28,995 nucleotides of DNA from RGIG4576 sp964606575. GTDB taxonomy: Bacteria; Bacteroidota; Bacteroidia; Bacteroidales; Muribaculaceae. The stretch spans positions 1 through 28,995 of the forward strand of contig CAZSHA010000024.1 of NCBI GenBank assembly GCA_964606575.1, given 5' to 3'. Below are positions 14,404 through 21,448 of this stretch, piece by piece. Under the pieces are notes generated by a model that was not told the origin of the DNA, ran no database searches, and saw only the letters and a list, made by a program, of their open reading frames with translations. The position numbers and the translations under genes are program-made. The stretch's first letter is position 1; each line of letters begins with the position of its first letter.

Positions 14404-15393
14404 TTAATGGTTCAATGTACCGGTGTTTATTACCGGTTGAGCTGACTCATCGGCACACAATACTACCAACAAATTGCTTACCATTGCCGCACGTTTTTCC
14501 TCATCCAATTCGATATTCTCTTCGCCCAACTTATCTAGAGCTAGTTTCACCATAGAAACCGCTCCCTCAACAATCTTTTCACGCGCAGCAATAACTGCTG
14601 TAGCCTGTTGGCGACGAAGCATAACTGCGGCAATCTCTGGAGCATAGGTCAAATAATTCAATCTGGCCTCTTGCACCTCTATACCAGCAAACTCCAAACG
14701 CTCGTTCAACTTTTCAACTAATTGTTCGTTGATTTCAGTCCCGCCCGAACGCAATGTCATCTCACCGTCATCCACGTCAGTATCTTTATTGTCGTCGTAA
14801 GCATATAATCCAGCAACTTCACGAAGTGCGGCATCACTCTGAATTCTTACATACTTCTCAAAGGCATTCATTCTCATAGCGGCCGTAGCTCCTATTGTCC
14901 CCCCCTGTGCAGCAGTTCCGCTACTCACAATACTTTGAGCATCTATTTCAAACATCGCCTTATACGTATCTTTCAATTTCCACACCATCACCATACCTAT
15001 AAGTATAGGATTACCCTCCTTATCGTTCACCTTAATTGGTTCTGCATCTAAATTCCTAGCACGCAGAGTCAACTTTTTACGAGATACGAAAGGATTGGTC
15101 CAAAAAAAGCCGTGTTTGGTAAACGTACCGACATAATTACCGAAAAATACCATCACGTTTGCTTCGTTCGGCTCTAAAGTGAAAAAGCCAAACAGGCAGA
15201 TAAAAGCCATTATTGAAATAGCGACACCTCCTACCACAAACCATGCAGCCCCTGACTCTACCTCTGCAGATAAAATAAAGCCATAAACCGCAACAGCCAC
15301 TACAACCGCCCATAGCAGAAGGGCAAAGAAGCCATTAAGTAAAACGCCACTAAAAGCCGTTTCCTTTTTCTCTAGATTTTTCATAAACATCAA
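14404..15393 (-). CDS. SPFH/Band 7 domain membrane protein
   Basis: A 329-aa member of the stomatin/prohibitin/flotillin superfamily. Two hydrophobic helices (about 16-41 and 50-73) anchor it. The Band 7 fold follows (LEPNEANVMVFFGNYVGTF, then LRARNLDAEPIKVNDKEGNPI). A helical stretch full of Ala/Glu comes next (ERLEFAGIEVQEARLNYLTYAPEIAAVMLRRQQA), as used for oligomer formation. Such proteins assemble rings at membrane microdomains and often guard proteases or modulate lipid order; the exact job here is unknown. The start may be the third Met (MKNLEKKE), 3 codons in. It has its own good promoter and is followed by the Arc gene. Confidence 0.88.
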   Translation of the reverse strand: MMFMKNLEKKETAFSGVLLNGFFALLLWAVVVAVAVYGFILSAEVESGAAWFVVGGVAISIMAFICLFGFFTLEPNEANVMVFFGNYVGTFTKHGFFWTNPFVSRKKLTLRARNLDAEPIKVNDKEGNPILIGMVMVWKLKDTYKAMFEIDAQSIVSSGTAAQGGTIGATAAMRMNAFEKYVRIQSDAALREVAGLYAYDDNKDTDVDDGEMTLRSGGTEINEQLVEKLNERLEFAGIEVQEARLNYLTYAPEIAAVMLRRQQATAVIAAREKIVEGAVSMVKLALDKLGEENIELDEEKRAAMVSNLLVVLCADESAQPVINTGTLNH

Positions 15394-15443
15394 TTTTTAG
15401 TATTATACAACTCACTTATCAATATAATATCATTTTAATATCA

Positions 15444-15473
15444 CAAAGATATACCTACACAAATACATTTCAA
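15444..15473 (-). promoter_or_regulatory. Promoter of the SPFH/Arc operon
   Basis: TTG (15473-15471), 19-base spacer, TATCTTTG (15451-15444). A full consensus promoter about 50 bases before the start codon. Confidence 0.8.
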
Positions 15474-15530
15474 GCACAGAGCCAAACAATTAACACTATT
15501 TTAACACAAACAAAACTCTATGAAACAGCA

Positions 15531-15560
15531 GGGGCTAGCAAATTCAAATTCACTAGCCCC
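15531..15560 (-). terminator. Terminator hairpin after mntP
   Basis: GGGGCTAG (15531-15538) pairs with CTAGCCCC (15553-15560), with a 14-base AT-rich loop, 23 bases past the mntP stop. The T-run is on the plus side; on the minus side the tail is TGCTGTTT, so termination may be weaker there. Confidence 0.6.
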
Positions 15561-15583
15561 TTTATCTAAAATTCATATCTACG

Positions 15584-16141
15584 CTATACGCAAGTATGCT
15601 CTGCTAATATTTTGACACCCATCAGCACCAAAACAAGTCCGCCAATAAATTCTGCTTTAGATTTATATCTGCTTCCAAACACATTTCCAATCTTCAACCC
15701 GGCGACAGAAAACAAGAATGCGGTAACACCTATCGTTATCACAGCCGGAATGATTTTCACACACAAGAACGCAAAAGAAACGCCCATCGCAAGTGCATCA
15801 ATACTAGTAGCAAAAGCCAACGTAAACATTACACGGATAGAAAAGTTATCATCGTGCTTATCGTCTTCTTTCACAAACGAATCCCTTATCATGTTAGCAC
15901 CAATAACGCCAAGTAGGACAAAAGCAATCCAGTGGTCAACGTCTGCCACAATTGATGCGAAACTCGCTCCTAGCAAATATCCCACCAGTGGCATCAACGC
16001 TTGAAAACCTCCGAACCATAAGCCTACACTTAAAGCATGATGCAACTTTATGCAACGAAGTGACAAACCTTTCCCTATAGACACCGCAAACGCATCCATC
16101 GAAAGCCCTACCGCAATTATCAGCAACTCTACTATTCCCAT
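15584..16141 (-). CDS. mntP: Manganese efflux pump MntP
   Basis: A six-helix inner-membrane protein of 185 aa that exports Mn(II) to prevent toxicity. The two inverted halves each carry the conserved aspartate motif: GLSMDAFAVSIGKG (D16) and ATSIDALAMGVSF (D115). A hydrophilic loop KEDDKHDD (91-98) separates them. I chose the ATG at 16141 (MGIVELL..); a GTG two codons earlier is possible but less likely. The promoter sits 24 bases upstream, so the leader is too short for a manganese riboswitch. Regulation would need a protein repressor. Confidence 0.93.
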   Translation of the reverse strand: MGIVELLIIAVGLSMDAFAVSIGKGLSLRCIKLHHALSVGLWFGGFQALMPLVGYLLGASFASIVADVDHWIAFVLLGVIGANMIRDSFVKEDDKHDDNFSIRVMFTLAFATSIDALAMGVSFAFLCVKIIPAVITIGVTAFLFSVAGLKIGNVFGSRYKSKAEFIGGLVLVLMGVKILAEHTCV

Positions 16142-16164
16142 TTTCACTTAATCATAAAACTCCG

Positions 16165-16172
16165 CAAAGATA
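16165..16172 (-). promoter_or_regulatory. -7 box TATCTTTG for mntP
   Basis: A perfect TAnnTTTG box 23 bases before the mntP ATG. The -33 region falls inside the hairpin of the upstream pullulanase terminator and lacks a clear TTG. Confidence 0.65.
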
Positions 16173-16175
16173 CAA

Positions 16176-16212
16176 AAAACTCCTTATGGCAGCATCTCGC
16201 ATAAGGAGTTTT
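16176..16212 (-). terminator. Terminator of the pullulanase gene
   Basis: A 13-bp perfect stem (16200-16212 with 16176-16188), loop of 11, followed on minus by T-rich TTTTTTG. The tail abuts the mntP -7 box. Confidence 0.9.
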
Positions 16213-16244
16213 GTACTTATCGTAAAGTATATACAGAAGTTTAC

Positions 16245-18281
16245 CTATTTCGCAATAATCAGAGCTGTACGAGGAGCAACAGTCAATCTTCCACCCTCTG
16301 TCGTGCCTAGACCAGCCTCATCAACCTTTCCGTCTTTCACAACAATAGTCCAAGATCCATTAGCAACCTCAACGTCTTGAGCCTTTGTCGAACCGTTCAA
16401 TATCACCTTTATTTCTGCCCAGTTGTCGCCATTAGCATTATTCTTAATTGAATATGAAATAAGGTTTGGCTCGGTTACATTATCGAACACGATATTTTTA
16501 GCAACATCTTCAGCAGTTGTCATGCGGAATGCAGGATGCAATTTACGCAGATTTATCAAACCTCTATAATAATCAAACAAGTCACGATATTGCTTTTTCT
16601 GATTCCAATCAATAGCATTTATTGAATCTGGTGAGTTATAAGAGTTGTGAACACCCTTCTTTGAACGATACACTTCTTCGCCAGCAAATATAAATGGTAT
16701 ACCTTGTGAAGTGAGCACTATTGTCTGAGCCAATTTAGCAGTTGCTATACGTTCTTCTTCAGTTGTTCCAGGCATTGACTTTTTCAGTTTGTCGGTTAAA
16801 CATGGGTCGTCATGACATGAAACATAATTCACAATTTGTACCGGATGATTAGCATATCCGAACTTAGAGTTGTTGCACTTTGTGAAATCAATTTGAGGAT
16901 GCGCTGTAGCTCCTACGATTCCGAATTTCACAGTTTCCTCATTACCAGGCTTACCAGAAGCAAATCCCGGATCCTCTACATTACTATAATGTCCTTTAAC
17001 CGCATCACGAATATCATCGCTAAACACAGCTATACCGGGCATTTTACCAACATGCTCTTTCAAGGCTCTACGCTCTACTGGAAGAGGCGAATCGCTCGCA
17101 GTCCAACCTTCGCCATAGATAATCACATTCGGATTTATAGCATTAGCCGCTACAGCCACAGCATTCATTGTTTCGATGTCATGAATAGCCATCAAATCGA
17201 AACGGAAACCGTCTATATGATATTCGTTCATCCAATACTTAATAGAATTAACTATAAAGTTACGCATTTGTTGGCGGTCGCTAGCAGTTTCGTTTCCGCA
17301 ACCCGAAGCATCGGAGAAACTGCCGTCTTCCCGTTGACGATAGTAATATCCAGGAGATGTCAACTCAAAGTTTGAGCCTTGAGTGATACCAGTATGATTA
17401 TATACGACATCCATTACGACACCAATACCGGCCTTATGCAGCGCCTGCACCATCATCTTCATTTCACGAATGCGGGTCGCAGGACAAGCTGGATTAGTTG
17501 AATACGAGCCTTCCGGAACATTATAATTTATAGGATCGTAGCCCCAATTATACTTGTTTGAAGCCAATTGAGTTTCATCCACACTATTATAATCGTATGA
17601 AGGCAAAATATGAACATGCGTTATACCTAGTTCTTTTAAGTGATCAATACCTGTTTTTTCGCCATTCAAAGACAACGTCCCATTTTCCAACATTGCCACA
17701 AACTTACCCTTATTAGTTATACCAGAGTTGGAATGCACTGAGAAGTCACGATGATGCATCTCATAAATTATAGCATCTGTGTTGTTTGCTAAAACTGGAC
17801 CTTTGTCTGCTTCCCACCCTTTTGGATTGGTCGTTTTCATGTCAATGATAGCTGCACGAACGCCATTCACGCCAACAGCCTTAGCCCACACACCCGGTGT
17901 TTCGTCAAGCCATTTTCCATCTATCATGACTTGGAAAGTGTAATATTTTCCGAAATAGTTGCCTTTCAACGAAGTCGACCAAGTTCCCGTAGCTTTATCT
18001 GGCACTAAATCATGACGGCTTATAGCCTCTCCGCCCAAACCGTTCTCATAGATATTCAACGCCACCGAATCAGCCATAGGCGACCACAATTTAAAGCGAC
18101 ACCCATTAGCATCAGCCACAAGTTCTAAATCTTCACCCTCATAAGTCGGATAATTAGCATAATCGGTAATGCTTGCAGGTTGAGTAGTCATTTCATTACT
18201 ATTGTTAACTTTACTTTGACATGAAGCCGCCAACATCAAGCCAGCGCTTGCAATACATAGGTTAATAATTAATTTATTCAT
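16245..18281 (-). CDS. pulA: Type I pullulanase lipoprotein (GH13)
   Basis: Cuts alpha-1,6 branch links in pullulan, starch or glycogen. A lipoprotein signal ends at LMLAASC (C21), so the protein is lipid-anchored outside the cytoplasmic membrane. An N-terminal carbohydrate-binding (CBM48) region covers about 45-150. The pullulanase hallmark YNWGYDP is at 244-250. The GH13 motifs are DVVYNH (291-296), GFRFDLM with nucleophile D362, YGEGWT with acid E391, and SCHDD (489-492). At 678 aa it is a normal length. It stands alone with promoter and terminator; no SusC/D or other starch genes are in the window. Whether the lipid-anchored enzyme faces outward is not decided by the sequence. Confidence 0.92.
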   Translation of the reverse strand: MNKLIINLCIASAGLMLAASCQSKVNNSNEMTTQPASITDYANYPTYEGEDLELVADANGCRFKLWSPMADSVALNIYENGLGGEAISRHDLVPDKATGTWSTSLKGNYFGKYYTFQVMIDGKWLDETPGVWAKAVGVNGVRAAIIDMKTTNPKGWEADKGPVLANNTDAIIYEMHHRDFSVHSNSGITNKGKFVAMLENGTLSLNGEKTGIDHLKELGITHVHILPSYDYNSVDETQLASNKYNWGYDPINYNVPEGSYSTNPACPATRIREMKMMVQALHKAGIGVVMDVVYNHTGITQGSNFELTSPGYYYRQREDGSFSDASGCGNETASDRQQMRNFIVNSIKYWMNEYHIDGFRFDLMAIHDIETMNAVAVAANAINPNVIIYGEGWTASDSPLPVERRALKEHVGKMPGIAVFSDDIRDAVKGHYSNVEDPGFASGKPGNEETVKFGIVGATAHPQIDFTKCNNSKFGYANHPVQIVNYVSCHDDPCLTDKLKKSMPGTTEEERIATAKLAQTIVLTSQGIPFIFAGEEVYRSKKGVHNSYNSPDSINAIDWNQKKQYRDLFDYYRGLINLRKLHPAFRMTTAEDVAKNIVFDNVTEPNLISYSIKNNANGDNWAEIKVILNGSTKAQDVEVANGSWTIVVKDGKVDEAGLGTTEGGRLTVAPRTALIIAK

Positions 18282-18341
18282 AAATTATGATTGAAAAATT
18301 TTAAGTATAATATCTATAGTTCTCATAGGTTTTAACTTGTG

Positions 18342-18372
18342 CAAAGATACATATTTACTTCCACCCACACAA
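18342..18372 (-). promoter_or_regulatory. Promoter of the pullulanase gene
   Basis: TTG (18372-18370), 20-base spacer, TATCTTTG (18349-18342), about 60 bases before the start codon. Confidence 0.78.
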
Positions 18373-18420
18373 TCATTCGTCAGACGTTTTTAACGACCGC
18401 TCTCTGATATCGAATTAGCC

Positions 18421-19242
18421 CTAATTATTGAAATAGCGACGATAGAGCGATTCGTATTCGGAAGTTGCCTGCAATTCCCTTAGCCATGTGTTCACGCTAT
18501 CGCAAAACGACTCATCCCCACGACGAAGCACCCAAGAATGGAATTGCGAAAAACTTATACCAGTAGAGTAATCGACGTTGGGATATTTCTCCGCCATTTT
18601 TTGGGCGACACGCTCATTCATCACAGCAAGTTTCACATCTCCGCTAGCCACCATTAAAAATAATTGTTCCGAACCATATTCATCCTCAGTTCTTACATAT
18701 ATCGTATCACCTATCTCATGACTAAGATTTGCCAATCTGGTCTGCATAGACGAATCTTTCACGACCCATACAGTATCACCAGCCAACTCCAGTTGCGATT
18801 TTACAGTAATTTCGCCCTTATCGTCTTTCAACTGTACTAGCACCTGCCTATCTATATAAATTGGCTCAGTAAAAGTATATTCCTGCTTATTGTCTTTCGT
18901 AACAGGCATCTCGGCACACACCATTTTATATTTTCCGTCATTTAAAAGTTCTAGCGAAGATGACAGGTTCACCATAGGCTGAAACTTGAACTTAACATCG
19001 GCATGTTTCTCTATAAGCCTTAATAAATCATAGCTGAAACCGCCCAACGTATCATCATAAGTATAAAACGACAACGGTGAATATTCTATAGCCACCACCA
19101 GCCCTTCGGCATCCGGTTCTTGTTCTTCTGCGAAATGATTACAATTCTTCAATAAAATCATGGCGACCACAGCAAACAACAGCAGAAACGTATACAACGC
19201 CATGCTACCTTTTTTCACCCTATGCCTATTTTGTGCCGCCAT
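18421..19242 (-). CDS. Membrane-anchored solute-binding domain protein (SBP_bac_3 type)
   Basis: A 273-aa protein with a basic start, one hydrophobic helix (about 14-32) and then a periplasmic two-lobed binding domain of the amino-acid-binding family 3. Evidence: LVVAIEYSPLSFYTYDDTLGGFSYDLL (about 48-74), a typical lobe-1 opening, then VCAEMPVTKDNKQEYTFTEPIY and the lobe-2 hinge region. It resembles the N-terminal part of MltF but lacks the lytic transglycosylase domain. There is no ABC permease or ATPase beside it, so it is not a classical transporter component. It starts 9 bases after the porin stop, which suggests that the two act on the same small molecule. Ligand unknown. Confidence 0.82.
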   Translation of the reverse strand: MAAQNRHRVKKGSMALYTFLLLFAVVAMILLKNCNHFAEEQEPDAEGLVVAIEYSPLSFYTYDDTLGGFSYDLLRLIEKHADVKFKFQPMVNLSSSLELLNDGKYKMVCAEMPVTKDNKQEYTFTEPIYIDRQVLVQLKDDKGEITVKSQLELAGDTVWVVKDSSMQTRLANLSHEIGDTIYVRTEDEYGSEQLFLMVASGDVKLAVMNERVAQKMAEKYPNVDYSTGISFSQFHSWVLRRGDESFCDSVNTWLRELQATSEYESLYRRYFNN

Positions 19243-19251
19243 TCCACCCTA

Positions 19252-21231
19252 TTAATTGGAGAAATTCACTGAAATACCAAATTGGAATTTCCTAGGATTC
19301 AATGGATAGTGAGGTATCGAGAAATAATTTTCACCGCCAAACATTCCTTGATTCACATGAGAGAACATTACAAAAAAGCGTGTTTGCTTTAACTTCACAT
19401 TTGCGTATGCGTTCATGAACGCAAAGTTTCCGCATTTCATTTCGTTCTGCGTGTGAAAAGTCATCGTTGCAGGATTGTAGCTAGGGGCGTAATAGTCGGT
19501 ATAGTAATTACAATCCACACCCAGCTGAACATGCATCACGCCTGCAACCAAGAATTTCAAATACAAATTCGAATATACGGCAAACTTAGGCAAAGGCAGC
19601 ACTCCTTCCTCGGTAGACGTTTGATAAGTCAACTGATTGTCCCAATTCAATGCCCTAAAACGAAGATTCTGCTTACCAGTCACGCTAAACACTTGAATAT
19701 TGTCACCAAATTGTGCAGGTACACCTGAATTATTGAAATATATATAATTCTTCATGTTCTCAATGCCCACATTCACCGATGTTCCTGTATGAGGAATAAA
19801 GAACTTTCCACCAACCCTTACACGACGGACTTTATCAAAATCATTTTGCCATATAAAGTGATTTGACACATAATTTCTTATCAAATAAGGGGCTTCTTCA
19901 TTTTTTATATAGCCATATCCAGTAACATGCAAACTATCGCCAAACATCGGAATCTTAGTCGTAAAATCACCTGTTATGTCTATATCTCCCGTCACGCTAC
20001 CTAAGACACCGAACCGGGCACTCGCATTATACGTAAGTATCGAGCCTCGTTGTTTTGTCAGTTGACCACCAACCCATGCCACATTTTCCGATTCCTTATG
20101 AGGTATCACAAAATTAGGTGCTGGCGACAAATCTGCACTACGATTGGCTGCGTATAACATGCTATCGGCAGTCTGTGTATAATGCCTCATCTCATAGGTA
20201 GCAAATGCCGACAATCCAAACTTCGCATATTTATTAAATCCTTCCAACAATGAAACTCCTAGAGTATTACTTAAGTGCCAATAATCAGTTTCATCCTCAC
20301 TTCCAGTAGTAGACAAATAAGTGTTCTCAAAAAAATCCATCCCTTCTCTACCATCACCATTCAAAAACAAATGTTTATTTGTCTTATAGTCCATAGTCCA
20401 GATGAAACTAGTTACCGGGATGTATTCCCTATGCTCAATAGTATCGTTCACGCTATCTTTCCATGCACGGTAATACCCTACTTTATATCGGTGGTTCATA
20501 TAAAACTGATGACCAACGAGCTTAGAATGAGCATCAGTAAGATTTACTGGTATTGATTTAGGATCAACCTTAGTTTCTCCACCTTGCACCTCGGCTGGAT
20601 CGGTTATATAACGGTCATCGGTGATTCCTCCATTCTCCTTATTCAATGAGTTGTAATTGTTGAAGAATGATTGCAACTCATATCGATCACCTATATAAGA
20701 GGTGCTAAATCCCCACATGAAATTCTTTGCGGCCTGATAATCATAATTACCCTTAGAATATATATAATCCATCATTGCCCCAATCTGCAACTTCTTATTT
20801 ACATTACCCGAAAACACTGCGCTCAACCTATCCTGATTGCTATATTTATTGCCTCCTGTGCTATAAGAAAGCAGAGTCATAGGAATACGAGTATTATAAA
20901 ATTTCTGTTTTTTTACCGAAGGCAGCCACACATTCAAAGCATCCTCGAAGAAAAATTCGCTCATGTGTTCCCGCTCAAAAAATATCTGGTTTTGTCCTTC
21001 TGTCCCAAAATTTCCAGTAGTAGCGTAGGCGATACTTTGGTTCGACGGAACAAACTGTTGAGCATAATTATCTTGTAACGTATCTATGGTAGACTCATAC
21101 CGTTGCCCTAGCGGTTGAGATATGGTCCACGCATACGATTGCGAAACTGGTACTTTATCCTCTGCTACAGCTTGCATCACACATGTCGCAGCCACCATAA
21201 CTAATATTATAATTTTTCTTATCTTTTCCAT
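19252..21231 (-). CDS. Putative outer-membrane porin (Porin_10 type)
   Basis: A large outer-membrane beta barrel of the Bacteroidota putative porin family. I start it at the ATG at 21231 (MEKIRKIIIL..), which gives a clean signal peptide with cleavage after CVMQAVA; the longer frame from 21258 adds nine residues that spoil it. Mature repeats of aromatic-rich strands (IGAMMDYIYSKGNYDYQ, FLNGDGREGMDFFENTYL, KYAKFGLSAFATYEMRHY) and the C-terminal strand ending in SVNFSN fit a 659-aa barrel. There is no plug or TonB box, so uptake would be by diffusion. It is transcribed with the anchored binding-domain protein that follows. Substrate unknown. Confidence 0.85.
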   Translation of the reverse strand: MEKIRKIIILVMVAATCVMQAVAEDKVPVSQSYAWTISQPLGQRYESTIDTLQDNYAQQFVPSNQSIAYATTGNFGTEGQNQIFFEREHMSEFFFEDALNVWLPSVKKQKFYNTRIPMTLLSYSTGGNKYSNQDRLSAVFSGNVNKKLQIGAMMDYIYSKGNYDYQAAKNFMWGFSTSYIGDRYELQSFFNNYNSLNKENGGITDDRYITDPAEVQGGETKVDPKSIPVNLTDAHSKLVGHQFYMNHRYKVGYYRAWKDSVNDTIEHREYIPVTSFIWTMDYKTNKHLFLNGDGREGMDFFENTYLSTTGSEDETDYWHLSNTLGVSLLEGFNKYAKFGLSAFATYEMRHYTQTADSMLYAANRSADLSPAPNFVIPHKESENVAWVGGQLTKQRGSILTYNASARFGVLGSVTGDIDITGDFTTKIPMFGDSLHVTGYGYIKNEEAPYLIRNYVSNHFIWQNDFDKVRRVRVGGKFFIPHTGTSVNVGIENMKNYIYFNNSGVPAQFGDNIQVFSVTGKQNLRFRALNWDNQLTYQTSTEEGVLPLPKFAVYSNLYLKFLVAGVMHVQLGVDCNYYTDYYAPSYNPATMTFHTQNEMKCGNFAFMNAYANVKLKQTRFFVMFSHVNQGMFGGENYFSIPHYPLNPRKFQFGISVNFSN

Positions 21232-21263
21232 TAAATTGAATACAATATATATGCACACTTATT

Positions 21264-21271
21264 CAAAATTA
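21264..21271 (-). promoter_or_regulatory. -7 box TAATTTTG for the porin operon
   Basis: Matches TAnnTTTG about 33 bases before the porin start at 21231. A second match TAAATTTG lies a few bases upstream. No good TTG at -33. Confidence 0.4.
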
Positions 21272-21388
21272 CAAATTTAGTTATTTTCCGTTGACTTGAC
21301 AGATGTTAGAATTATAAAATTTCATAATTCGTCCCATTAAACACAGATGGGAAAACTGTACATACTTCAAAATCACAAGCGCTCAACG

Positions 21389-21421
21389 AAAAAGGAGATG
21401 TACCGTTAACGGCACATCTCC
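21389..21421 (-). terminator. Terminator of the TonB receptor gene
   Basis: On minus a 12-bp stem (21421-21410 with 21405-21394) with one G-U pair and a TTAA loop, followed by TTTTT. The G-U is a mismatch on plus, which fits the minus orientation. Confidence 0.9.
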
Positions 21422-21448
21422 TCAACGTAATTATCTCTCTTTAATCTT

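Noticed and set aside
16142..16147. GTG start two codons before the mntP ATG
   Set aside because: The ATG at 16141 gives the usual MntP beginning; the GTG adds only MK.
16836..17375. 179-aa plus-strand frame inside the pullulanase gene
   Set aside because: It is antisense to a gene with intact catalytic motifs, has no promoter and shows no recognisable protein pattern.
21232..21258. Longer porin start giving MCIYIVFNL before the signal peptide
   Set aside because: The extra residues break the basic-hydrophobic signal-peptide layout that begins at MEKIRK.
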